DNA of 64,000 nucleotides from positions 1,860,001 through 1,924,000 of the forward strand of contig NZ_KV880637.1 in assembly GCF_001907695.1 (NCBI RefSeq), given 5' to 3'. Both the position numbers and the translations under genes were made by a program. Position 1 is the stretch's first letter, and each line of letters begins with the position of its first letter. Of the stretch, positions 36,389 through 44,582 are shown piece by piece. The DNA comes from Thalassospira sp. TSL5-1 (GTDB taxonomy: Bacteria; Pseudomonadota; Alphaproteobacteria; Rhodospirillales; Thalassospiraceae). The notes under the pieces were generated by a model. That model ran no database searches, was not told where the DNA came from, and saw nothing but the letters and a program-made list of their open reading frames with translations.

Positions 36389-37117
36389 TCAGGCGGTCAC
36401 GACATCAGCACAAAACTGATAGCCGATGCCGCGCACCGTTTTGATCAGCTTGGGATTTTTGGCATCTTTTTCGATCTTACGCCGCAACCGGCTGATCTGA
36501 ATATCAATACTGCGGTCAAACGGAATGGAACTTTGCCCACGGACAATATCAACAAGCTGATCGCGTGATAAAGGACGTTTATTGTGCTTCACCAGCGCAC
36601 GCAACAGCGAAAATTCACCGGTTGAAAGATGCACAACAACATTGTCTGCATCGCGTAATTCCCGCGACCCCAGGTTAAGCACCCAGGCACCGAACCTTAC
36701 CTTTTCAGCACTGTTTTCAACCATATCATTGGCACCACCTGTTTCCGCACGGCGGAAAATCGCACGAATACGCGCCAGCAATTCACGCGGGTTAAACGGC
36801 TTGGTCAAATAATCATCAGCGCCAAGTTCCAACCCCAAAATACGGTCCGTATCCTCGCCCACGGCGGTTAACATGATAATTGGTACTTTTGATGTGCGGC
36901 GCACATCCCGGCACAAGGCAAAACCATCCTCGCCGGGCAGCATGATATCGAGGATCAACAGATCAATATTCCAGTCCCGCAGGGCTTTACGCATTTCGGT
37001 TCCATCCGAAACCGTGGTCATGCGATAGCCATGCTGCATCAGAAACTTTTTAAGCAGTTTCTGGATTTCCTGGTCATCATCGACAACCAGAATATGGGGT
37101 TCACGACGGGAATTCAG
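36389..37117 (-). CDS. OmpR-family response regulator with apparent CTG start
   Basis: 242 residues. The first in-frame ATG (37039) would cut off the phosphoacceptor pocket, but the open frame continues upstream to a TGA at 37136-37138 and encodes REPHILVVDDDQEIQKLLKKF, a perfect receiver start. No ATG, GTG or TTG exists there; a CTG at 37117 has AGGAG seven bases before it and is chosen. Acidic residues Asp13-15, phosphoacceptor Asp57 (LLILDIMLPGEDG), Lys in LTKPFNP, then the winged-helix domain with LSTGEFSLLRAL and RGIGYQF. Likely controls the nearby sugar transporter. Confidence 0.88.
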   Translation of the reverse strand: MNSRREPHILVVDDDQEIQKLLKKFLMQHGYRMTTVSDGTEMRKALRDWNIDLLILDIMLPGEDGFALCRDVRRTSKVPIIMLTAVGEDTDRILGLELGADDYLTKPFNPRELLARIRAIFRRAETGGANDMVENSAEKVRFGAWVLNLGSRELRDADNVVVHLSTGEFSLLRALVKHNKRPLSRDQLVDIVRGQSSIPFDRSIDIQISRLRRKIEKDAKNPKLIKTVRGIGYQFCADVVTA

Positions 37118-37177
37118 CCTCTGTCTCCTGCAAAATCAATGGCTTTTTGCTGATCGCGGCGGAGTGTAATCGTTTTT

Positions 37178-37228
37178 TGTAACAAATTGAAGCATTCTGC
37201 ATACGCAATATATATCAAAACCGTTACA
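37178..37228 (-). promoter_or_regulatory. Candidate operator of the two-component operon
   Basis: TTTTTTGTAACA (37173-37184) faces CGTTACA (37222-37228), the same inverted motif as before both binding-protein genes (spacing here 37 bp rather than 31-32). It lies about 60 bp upstream of the response regulator start, so it could be an autoregulatory site. Confidence 0.4.
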
Positions 37229-37254
37229 TTCCGGAAAATGACGCGAAACGACAT

Positions 37255-37285
37255 GGGGCGGATCAAAACCCGTTTGATCCGCCCC
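37255..37285 (-). terminator. Hairpin after the choice-of-anchor I lipoprotein gene
   Basis: Perfect 13-bp stem GGGGCGGATCAAA / TTTGATCCGCCCC with a 5-nt loop. The T-rich tail is better on the plus strand (TTACTTTTTT) than on the minus strand, where the neighbouring genes lie. Confidence 0.55.
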
Positions 37286-37338
37286 TTACTTTTTTGCCGG
37301 CCAATATCATTGCCAAAACATATTGACGATGATCTCTG

Positions 37339-38940
37339 TTACTTCAAATCATAAAGCATGGTGCTGCCGGAAACTTCGGACGCGACCACAAGCATCGCAT
37401 TACCCGTCGGACTATGTTTGGCATCAATAAACAACATCCCTTCGGGCGCCAATTCGCCTGCTGTATCCTGCTTGGGATCACCCTCAAAGTTACGATCCGT
37501 ATGATAGGTCACAAATTGCGGATTGGCCGGGTTGGTCAGATCATACACCATAAATCCCCCCTGGCGTTCCAACCCGATAAAGGCATACGGAACGCCATTT
37601 ACATAGCCCGCTGCGGCCCCTTCCGGCTCTGGTCCCTTGTCATCGGACCGATCATCAAAGCTGCCATTTTCGTCATTATTTGAATTAAAGTCACGGGGCA
37701 GATAGGCCGAAAGATACTGCTCAATCTGATCTCCACTATCAAAGATCATATCAGCCTGATCATCCAAAACGGCAAATGACCGCCCACCAAAGCTGAACAA
37801 CCGATCAAAATCACCGTCGCCATCGATGTCACCCTGTGCGGTTGTAACCTTCAGACGACCAAGGTTTTCCTTCTTTTGCAATTCTTTTGCATTGGGGAAA
37901 GCAGACGGGTCGAGTTTCAGGTCAGCAACGCGGGCTTCCTCGCTATACCCTTTATAGTCGCGGGAATCACCTTCGTTAGCGATGATGTAATAATTTTTGC
38001 CGTCAATCTCGATCCCGGCGATGGTGTCTGGCATATACATGCCAAATACCGGCCAGGGTTTGATGCGAATGGCACCATCCTTATTGCTGGCATCCATCGC
38101 ATTTACCATGTGGTCCTTGAAACCCAGGCCAACAACATCGCTAACACGCGCTGATGCGATATCGACAATCGCAATGGCGTTGTTTTCCTGCAAGGTCACA
38201 TAGGCCTTCCGGTCATCCGCACTAATCGCGATATATTCCGGTTCAATATCCTGTGCCACACTGGATGTGCCAGGGTTGGCGGTGCGCATTCCCGCAGGCA
38301 GTTTTTTATTATTCAGGGCATCAAACCGGGCGAAACGAACGTCCGCATCGGTCATTTTCGTAACATCGTCCGGAACGGAAATTACGGCAACGCTTCCTTC
38401 CGGGTCATTGCCAAAGGCATCATTCGGCTCACCTTCATTGGCAACCAGCACATGTTTGCCATCATGGGTGAATTTAATCATGTCGGGCAATGCACCGACC
38501 TTTACAGCGGCCTTGAAGTTACCATCGATGTCAAAAAACACCGCCTGCCCAGGGGCCTGTTTGTCGGTATTTTCAACCGCAGCAGCGACAAGCCCGTTAT
38601 GAACGGCAACACTATTCGCGGCCTTACCCCATTTTGAAAGGGCAATGGTCGAAACTTTTGAAACATTCATCGGGTCTGAAATATCAAGAATATCAATCCC
38701 CTTATCGCCACCATTGACCACGAAAGCCCGCTTGCTTGCGACGTCATAGGCGACAATTTCTGCCCCGCCTTCATCAAACAAATGGGTGCGATATTCTCCA
38801 AGAGGCGCAATGCTCAAACGATGGGGCACCACATTTGCACTTCGCAGGCTGATGCCGTTATCCATTGAAGTTCCGTTGCCTGCACAGGCCGTAAGCAAAC
38901 CGGAAATGGCAACACCTGCCATCATAATCGAACGACGCAT
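37339..38940 (-). CDS. Choice-of-anchor I domain lipoprotein (often annotated as alkaline phosphatase-like)
   Basis: 533 residues from the ATG at 38940 (GGGG eight bases upstream), giving a lipoprotein signal MRRSIMMAGVAISGLLTAC with the lipobox Cys at residue 19. The mature part is a beta-propeller-like chain of blades: EIVAYDVASKRAFVVNGG, IDILDISDPMNVSKV, PDMIKFTHDGKHVLVANEGEP, EYIAISADDRKAYVTLQENNA, ANEGDSRDYKGYSEE and GPEPEGAAAGYVNG, the hallmark set of choice-of-anchor I proteins. The Asp-rich loop DIDGDGDFDRLF suggests calcium binding. Enzymatic activity is not established for most members. Ends with VASEVSGSTMLYDLK, as is typical. Confidence 0.85.
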   Translation of the reverse strand: MRRSIMMAGVAISGLLTACAGNGTSMDNGISLRSANVVPHRLSIAPLGEYRTHLFDEGGAEIVAYDVASKRAFVVNGGDKGIDILDISDPMNVSKVSTIALSKWGKAANSVAVHNGLVAAAVENTDKQAPGQAVFFDIDGNFKAAVKVGALPDMIKFTHDGKHVLVANEGEPNDAFGNDPEGSVAVISVPDDVTKMTDADVRFARFDALNNKKLPAGMRTANPGTSSVAQDIEPEYIAISADDRKAYVTLQENNAIAIVDIASARVSDVVGLGFKDHMVNAMDASNKDGAIRIKPWPVFGMYMPDTIAGIEIDGKNYYIIANEGDSRDYKGYSEEARVADLKLDPSAFPNAKELQKKENLGRLKVTTAQGDIDGDGDFDRLFSFGGRSFAVLDDQADMIFDSGDQIEQYLSAYLPRDFNSNNDENGSFDDRSDDKGPEPEGAAAGYVNGVPYAFIGLERQGGFMVYDLTNPANPQFVTYHTDRNFEGDPKQDTAGELAPEGMLFIDAKHSPTGNAMLVVASEVSGSTMLYDLK

Positions 38941-39109
38941 TGATTTGTCCCCTTTGTCAAAAATTGGCAAATGCGACAACATGCCTGCCAGCGGTAACGC
39001 TATTATGACACCGATATGACGCTTTTATAAATATCGGGCTGAGTTAAGTGCTCCGTTTGGTTGCATTTTGCGTATCTTATTCATAAGAATATCAGCAGGA
39101 TTAAACCGT

Positions 39110-40144
39110 ATGCCACGTTTTGAAATTGCCGTCATCGGCGCCGGAATGACCGGGCTCAATGCCGCCCATATCCTTCATCGCGCCGGACATAAGGTGCAGG
39201 TTTTTGAAAAAAGCCGTGGCCTGGGCGGTCGTCTGGCAGCCCGCAGAACAGATTACGGGATATTCAATCATGGTGCCCAATATGCCACTGCCCGCCACCC
39301 CGATTTTGTGCAATATCTTGAAAATGCCGTTGATAGCGGCGCGGCTGAACATTGGGCGGCACAACAGTGGCCTGACCCAACAACCACACCGACCATAGCC
39401 CCCGAACCGCCAGAAACATGGTATCGCGGGAAGCCCGCAATGAACAAACTTGTCAGTTCCTTAAATTCCGGCTTCGACATTCAGTGCAAGACACGTATCG
39501 CACAAATTGCCCCGACAAATCACAACCGTTACCAGCTTTACAGCTTCGCATCAGAGCAGGACCATAAAAACCGGATATCACATGGTGAGTTTGACGGCGT
39601 GATCGTTACCATCCCGGCACCACAAAGTGCCGAACTCCTTATGCCTCTCTCGCCGCGATTTGACGTTATAAACGACGTTAAAATGGCACCCTGCTGGGCT
39701 GTTATGTTAGCGTTTCAGGAGTCCACAGCCCTTCCCTTTGATGTGTTTTCCAAACCCGATCCGGCCATATCCTGGATTGGTCGCAATCCGCTTACAAAAG
39801 CAATATCACCCCCGGCACCTTATGAATGCTGGACCATCCACGCATCGGTCGATTGGTCCCAAACCCATTTGGAAGAAAAAGCCGAAGATGTGGTGAACCA
39901 AATAACCGCAGTCACAAAAACAGTCTTTGCGCAGGCAGGTGCCAGACTGCCGATGCCGGTTTCAAGCCAGGCACATCGCTGGCGCTATGCCCGCACGACA
40001 AGCCCGCTGGGGCAAAGTCATTTTGCCTCTGCCGATGGCCGTGTCATTGCCGCCGGTGACTGGTGCATGGGCGCACGCATCGAAGCCGCGTTTCAAAGTG
40101 GTGAAGCTGCGGCCCATGCCATGATCGACGCCCTACAGGGGTAA
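39110..40144 (+). CDS. FAD-dependent oxidoreductase, renalase-like
   Basis: 344 residues from the ATG with AGGA nine bases upstream. N-terminal FAD-binding fold EIAVIGAGMTGLNAAHILHRAG, then VFEKSRGLGGRLAARR, characteristic of the renalase / COG3380 group; near the C terminus RWRYARTTSPLG and VIAAGDWCMGARIEAAFQSGEAAA. Bacterial renalases reoxidise off-pathway dihydronicotinamide isomers; assignment to that reaction is inference. Divergent from the lipoprotein gene. Last ordinary gene before the accessory block. Confidence 0.85.
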   Translation: MPRFEIAVIGAGMTGLNAAHILHRAGHKVQVFEKSRGLGGRLAARRTDYGIFNHGAQYATARHPDFVQYLENAVDSGAAEHWAAQQWPDPTTTPTIAPEPPETWYRGKPAMNKLVSSLNSGFDIQCKTRIAQIAPTNHNRYQLYSFASEQDHKNRISHGEFDGVIVTIPAPQSAELLMPLSPRFDVINDVKMAPCWAVMLAFQESTALPFDVFSKPDPAISWIGRNPLTKAISPPAPYECWTIHASVDWSQTHLEEKAEDVVNQITAVTKTVFAQAGARLPMPVSSQAHRWRYARTTSPLGQSHFASADGRVIAAGDWCMGARIEAAFQSGEAAAHAMIDALQG

Positions 40145-40534
40145 TAACCCAAGCCCCAACATTCCGTCGGTCAGGCGTGTATGACTTGAGCTGATTACTC
40201 AAGATCGGCAAAGCAAGGGCGACAACCGGCCCCAGCAAAACCCTACCCACAACCAACGATGCAACGCACCCGATTCTGCGGGTTGTTTTGGCCTGACCGG
40301 GCGGATTTCCGCCTAACCGGGCGGAAATCCGCCCGGAATGCCATTCGGCATGATCGACCATATCCCAATAATATATCTTAAAAACAAAGGCTTATTTCGT
40401 TTTGGCGAAATTGTCGTTTTGGTGAAATTTCCGGCAGACGCTGCTCATGGGGTTTTGGCATGGTTTAGCCTTCGGCCAAAAAAACGTGTTTGGCGACGGG
40501 CTGTGCAAGGAAATCACCTGATGGTGCATCTGAC
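40145..40534. other. Gene-free boundary region before the effector block
   Basis: 390 bp without a credible gene. It holds the perfect 17-bp inverted repeat listed next and, one base later, the small dyad ATGCC-attc-GGCAT (40338-40351). The DUF4123 gene begins shortly after with only a weak ribosome-binding site. Confidence 0.6.
40297..40336. repeat. Perfect 17-bp inverted repeat at the edge of the accessory block
   Basis: Arm CCGGGCGGATTTCCGCC (40297-40313), 6-nt loop TAACCG, arm GGCGGAAATCCGCCCGG (40320-40336). The arms are perfectly complementary. Each arm is itself partly palindromic (GGCGGAAATCCGCC), so alternative pairing is possible. No T-run follows, arguing against a simple terminator. 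Could be a REP-like element, a protein-binding site or a scar of insertion. Confidence 0.8.
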
Positions 40535-42307
40535 ATGACGAAAGCAAAGTTCGAGCCCTGGTTGGGGCATTGTCACTTTGTGCGTGATCTTGGCAACGAC
40601 CATGAAACCGATGTCGGGTTTATGGCAGAGACGGCAACTGTGCGCGAAACTTTAAGCGGCGTGGTGGCGGTTTGGGCAGAAAACCGTGATGCCTATGAAA
40701 CCGTATTGCGTGCGCATGTGTCCGAAACAAAAACCGGGGATGCCGAAGGACCGCTGCGTTTGTTATGGGCGGAAGATGTGATGCCCGCCACCGAATGGAT
40801 GGTGCGCCATGCTCGTGAAAAACAGGCCCTGCATCTCGCCCGCCAGGTTCATGATCTGCACAGGGTCGAACTTGGTGGCCTTGCCAATGCCGCAAGCACC
40901 GCACCGGAACCGCAAAACTGGCTGGAAATCCAAGAAATAACCGGGATTGCACCGCTTGATGCCCAGTTTGGCGTGCATCCACGCAAAACCGTGCCGGATG
41001 CTCTGTTTGGACCACTCTTTGGCGATGTCGCGCCGAGCGATGCAGAAATAGCCTTCTATGGCGATACCGAAAATGTCCCGCCGCTTAAAACCTATGCGGT
41101 GATAGATGCCGCCAAACTGACCGGCGGGTTTAGCGAGTTAGAAAACTGTGAAATGCCGTGGCGCTGCATGTTCAAGGGCAAGGCGGCCATCGAACTTGCC
41201 GATGTGGCCCCCTATCTGATCGAGCTTGACCCCGATGCCGACTTTACCCGGATCCTGTTTACCCAAGATCCCGATGCCCATGAACAGGCAACAACCCGCC
41301 ATCTTTGGCATCGAGAACCGGCGATTTATATTCGGTCACGCGCCACCATTGACGACATCCATTCCCACTTTCGCAAATATACCCGTGTCCGTGATGAACA
41401 GGAACAATGGTATTATCTGCGGTTTTGGGAGCCGCGCGAGACCGTCAATCTGTTTTCGCTGATCCGCCATGAACGCGAAAATGTTGCCGGGTTGCTGCAT
41501 CCGCGGGATCAGGTGCCGATCCGGGCCATTTATGCGCCGGTTGGTAGTAGCCTGTTTAAAATTTCCTCCCGGATTGATTGTGACGTCGAAAAAGCGCCCT
41601 TCATTCTGACTGCCGAAAAACGGGCCGGACTGGGACGGCAGCAGCAGGACCGGTTCGCCCACGAGTTTGGCGAAAAACTGTTTGGCATTGCACCACTGCA
41701 TTTTAAACGGCTCGGGATTGCAAGCGTTGGTCCTGTCGTTGAGATGATCGAGACGGTAGCAAAAAACTGTCGCGACAAGGGCTTTGTCCATCGCAACGAG
41801 ATTGCCAAAATCGCCACCATGTCCGCCTTTTTCGGCACCGGCTTCCTGCAGGATGCCCGGGTACAGTCTTTGGCTGAATCCTGCCTTTATCAGAGCGGAC
41901 ATAGCCCGGTGCTTAGGGTGCAGAAATTTGAAGCGGCCTTTCAGGCCAGCCAACTGCCCGGCATTCTGATGGCCAATGCCACACTGAAACAGCTTTTGCC
42001 GATGCTAGAGCAAGGTATGGCTGAAAAGTCTCCCGGTCCCGATCAGGTACGTGAACAATTCTCTGCCTTTGTACCGGGCAAAAATACAAACTCTTTTGTC
42101 GGGCAATGTCGGGAGGCGTGGGAGAAACATGGCCTTGTGTCTGAAACGCAACAAGCCGCCCACATGATTTGTGCTCTGGTATTTACCCCTTTCTTTCTGG
42201 ATGATCCCTTGCAGTCAGTCCTTGCCGACCTGTTTGCCAGACAACCGCCTGACAGGCTTTTTGCGTCGTTGAAGACCGAGTTTTTACGTCGTCTGGAAAT
42301 AGCCTGA
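40535..42307 (+). CDS. DUF4123 domain protein, putative type VI effector adaptor
   Basis: 590 residues. The DUF4123 core spans about 186-305 (KTYAVIDAAKLTGG, FKGKAAIELADVAPYLIEL and QWYYLRFWEPR), a family whose members load a cognate effector onto VgrG of type VI secretion. It is flanked by an unrecognised N-terminal ~180 residues and a C-terminal ~230-residue helical part, making it about twice the usual size. Start ATG (MTKAKFEPWL) chosen over an upstream frame extension. The next gene begins 14 bp later and is its probable cargo. No vgrG, hcp or tss gene is in the window, so linkage to a working secretion system is not shown. Confidence 0.82.
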   Translation: MTKAKFEPWLGHCHFVRDLGNDHETDVGFMAETATVRETLSGVVAVWAENRDAYETVLRAHVSETKTGDAEGPLRLLWAEDVMPATEWMVRHAREKQALHLARQVHDLHRVELGGLANAASTAPEPQNWLEIQEITGIAPLDAQFGVHPRKTVPDALFGPLFGDVAPSDAEIAFYGDTENVPPLKTYAVIDAAKLTGGFSELENCEMPWRCMFKGKAAIELADVAPYLIELDPDADFTRILFTQDPDAHEQATTRHLWHREPAIYIRSRATIDDIHSHFRKYTRVRDEQEQWYYLRFWEPRETVNLFSLIRHERENVAGLLHPRDQVPIRAIYAPVGSSLFKISSRIDCDVEKAPFILTAEKRAGLGRQQQDRFAHEFGEKLFGIAPLHFKRLGIASVGPVVEMIETVAKNCRDKGFVHRNEIAKIATMSAFFGTGFLQDARVQSLAESCLYQSGHSPVLRVQKFEAAFQASQLPGILMANATLKQLLPMLEQGMAEKSPGPDQVREQFSAFVPGKNTNSFVGQCREAWEKHGLVSETQQAAHMICALVFTPFFLDDPLQSVLADLFARQPPDRLFASLKTEFLRRLEIA

Positions 42308-42321
42308 CAGGTACGAATGAC

Positions 42322-44076
42322 ATGAACCAGATTACAAGCGAATATCAGAAAGCCCAGGAACTGGCCTCCTCCGAAGGCGGGCGGGTCGCGTCGGATGGTT
42401 GCCAGCATTGCCATGACGGCAACTGGATTCATTTGCGCTATGAATATCCCGACGAGCAGGCCGTTACCGACACCCTTTATGTGGTGCAAAAACCCAATGG
42501 CGGGGAGCCGGGCGGCGAGGTCATTGCCGAAGGTGTGTTAACCGTCAGCGAACTCTCCAAACATCGATATATCCATGTCGATCTTGGCGATTACGATGGC
42601 GAGGTTGAGGTCTTTTTCTTTGATGATCCGACCGAACCGGTACCGTTTGAAGAACCCGCCCCGGTTGAAGATGAACGCAACTGGCTGGAACGGGCAGCAG
42701 AAAGTGTTGCCTCCAGTATCGCCTCGGGTGCCGAGTGGACCTGGGGGACTCTTCAGGGCGACTTCAATGAAAACATGTCGACCAGCCAGATCATTACCAA
42801 TGCCATCGTCACCGCCGTGCCGGTGGTCGATCAGGTGGCGGATCTGCGTGACCTGATCGCCAACAGTAAACTGCTTATCCGGGACAAACGGTACGATGAA
42901 ATCGGCGTTTGGGTTGGTGTTTTTGCCTGCCTGATTGGCCTTGTCCCCTCGCTGGGCTCGCTGGCGAAAGGCGTGATCAAAATCATCTGGAAGAACGTCT
43001 CGGAAATCGGGCGGGTGCTGGTCTATATCAACAAGGCGCTGCACCGCACCGGGATGCGGGTCAATGGCTATCGCTTTGTCACCAAGCTCGCCGACGATGT
43101 GGTGGACCAGGTTGGTTTTGTTTCGCAAAAATTTGACGAGTTTCTGGACCTGACCGCGCAAAAGGTTTCGCTGCTGGGCAGCGTGATGCCGACAGGCATG
43201 GTTAATGACGCCCTTGCGACCATCAAAAAAGTGCGCGGCATGGCAAGCCGTAACTTTGAAGCGGCCGCGCAGGCGATCAAAAAACGGATTTTAAGGGCGA
43301 CCTCAGGGTATGCCACGAGAGCATTTTCCGTCCTGCCGGGGCACTCAGTTATTATTCGGCGCGTAACTGACATGGTTATCAATTATGGCCCTTATCGGCA
43401 TTGGCAAAAGACAATGGACCGACCAAGCTGGAGTCCGTCTTTGCCGGAGCCAAAAGGCTCTACTGTGCCGGATAACGCCGAGTTTAAGAACTTTCGAGAT
43501 TTACACGAAATTAGGGTCGAACAATGGTACGATGAGTTGTTATCAGATCCAGATTTACCAAATTCCATCCGAACCGTGGCAGAAACAAGTCCTGATTTTT
43601 TTAAGGATAAGATACTGGGTTCGTTTGCCGAGAAGCCGGTCATTAAAAAATTGGGAAATGATAAAAATATACCTTCCGAAGAGCAGATTAACGAGCTTTA
43701 TCGGGTGATTGGTAAGGAAGAAGATCAAACAGGCGGGTTTTGGAGCCGATCCCAACCATCGAACTCTGAAGCGGAATGGCGACGTGATAACGCTGTGCTA
43801 CAAAACTGGAATGCCGCTAGTGCCTATGTTGTTGCTAAGGTGCCACCTCCCGATCATGCTCTGATAGGCCGAATTGGTCCGCAGAAAAGTGAAAATTTAC
43901 CTGGTCATGTCTTGCCCGGAGGCGGTGAGCAGGTCTGGTTGCCAGGAACAAGAGAAGGTGCTGTTTCTCCGGATCAGATAAAGGAATATTATCATACTTA
44001 TTGGAATGATCGGGCACCAGTGGAACCGTTACGGCCAACAAGAAATGCCGGAAAAATAGGAGAGTGCGATCTATGA
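42322..44076 (+). CDS. Effector-like protein with variable C-terminal toxin tip
   Basis: 584 residues. N-terminal ~110 residues are beta-rich (CQHCHDGNWIHLRYEYP). A middle pretoxin-like segment, TNAIVTAVPVVDQVADLRDLIAN at 159-181 then a hydrophobic stretch at 195-219, is typical of polymorphic-toxin and type VI effectors. At about codon 353 (base ~43,380) the DNA changes from GC-rich to AT-rich and the C-terminal ~230 residues look like an exchanged tip. The tip has YRVIG (Arg461), GGFWSRS, AYVVAKVPPP, IGRIGPQ and LPGGGEQVWLP (Gln537), a layout resembling NAD-consuming TNT/ADP-ribosyltransferase-type toxins; that is inference. The stop overlaps the first immunity-like gene (ATGA). Confidence 0.78.
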   Translation: MNQITSEYQKAQELASSEGGRVASDGCQHCHDGNWIHLRYEYPDEQAVTDTLYVVQKPNGGEPGGEVIAEGVLTVSELSKHRYIHVDLGDYDGEVEVFFFDDPTEPVPFEEPAPVEDERNWLERAAESVASSIASGAEWTWGTLQGDFNENMSTSQIITNAIVTAVPVVDQVADLRDLIANSKLLIRDKRYDEIGVWVGVFACLIGLVPSLGSLAKGVIKIIWKNVSEIGRVLVYINKALHRTGMRVNGYRFVTKLADDVVDQVGFVSQKFDEFLDLTAQKVSLLGSVMPTGMVNDALATIKKVRGMASRNFEAAAQAIKKRILRATSGYATRAFSVLPGHSVIIRRVTDMVINYGPYRHWQKTMDRPSWSPSLPEPKGSTVPDNAEFKNFRDLHEIRVEQWYDELLSDPDLPNSIRTVAETSPDFFKDKILGSFAEKPVIKKLGNDKNIPSEEQINELYRVIGKEEDQTGGFWSRSQPSNSEAEWRRDNAVLQNWNAASAYVVAKVPPPDHALIGRIGPQKSENLPGHVLPGGGEQVWLPGTREGAVSPDQIKEYYHTYWNDRAPVEPLRPTRNAGKIGECDL

Positions 44077-44582
44077 AAAATGCGGTTAAGGTATTTCAAA
44101 CGGCAGAAGATGCCATACAAGAATACAGAAATAAAATTTTGAACATTAAGAATATGATTGAGGATCATTTAAGATTCGGAAAGCCATTACCAAAAGATTT
44201 GCGTGAGATTCTAGTCAACCCTAATTCCACAGACAATTTAAGAATTTCAGTTAGAGTTCTTGATTATGTGGCAGAGGGCCTGTTAAAAAAGTTATACCGA
44301 ATGAGATACTTTCTTGCTCAATGCAATGTTGTCGACGCCTTGCTTATCGCAGAAAGTTTAACAAGAGATGTTTTCAATAATCTCGCGAATGTATTTGGCG
44401 AATATCCTTATGAAAGCGAATTACTACCGCCTTCGTATAATTTTTTTCGAATAATTAACGATGAAACAAAAAAAATCTTCCCAAGAAACCTCGATAGCCC
44501 ATTGGAGACGGAAGAAAAGAGAGATTTCGCTAATTATCTTCGCAATGTGGACAACCCTTGGACGAAATATGCCAAACCTTGA
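44073..44582 (+). CDS. Putative immunity protein 1A
   Basis: 169 residues, family not recognised. The ATG overlaps the effector stop (ATGA) with AGGAGA nine bases upstream. Mostly helical, soluble, no signal peptide. Features shared with its neighbours: an N-terminal helix pair, GKPLPKDLREILVNP, GEYPYESELLPPSYNFF and the C-terminal NYLRNVDNPWTKYAKP. Position directly after a toxin tip, with translational coupling, suggests an immunity protein. AT-rich codon use unlike the flanking genome. Confidence 0.75.
   Translation: MKNAVKVFQTAEDAIQEYRNKILNIKNMIEDHLRFGKPLPKDLREILVNPNSTDNLRISVRVLDYVAEGLLKKLYRMRYFLAQCNVVDALLIAESLTRDVFNNLANVFGEYPYESELLPPSYNFFRIINDETKKIFPRNLDSPLETEEKRDFANYLRNVDNPWTKYAKP

Noticed and set aside
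40297-40336. The 17-bp inverted repeat as a Rho-independent terminator of the renalase-like gene.
   Set aside because: It lies more than 150 bp past the stop and has no T-run on either strand; a terminator role cannot be excluded but is not supported.
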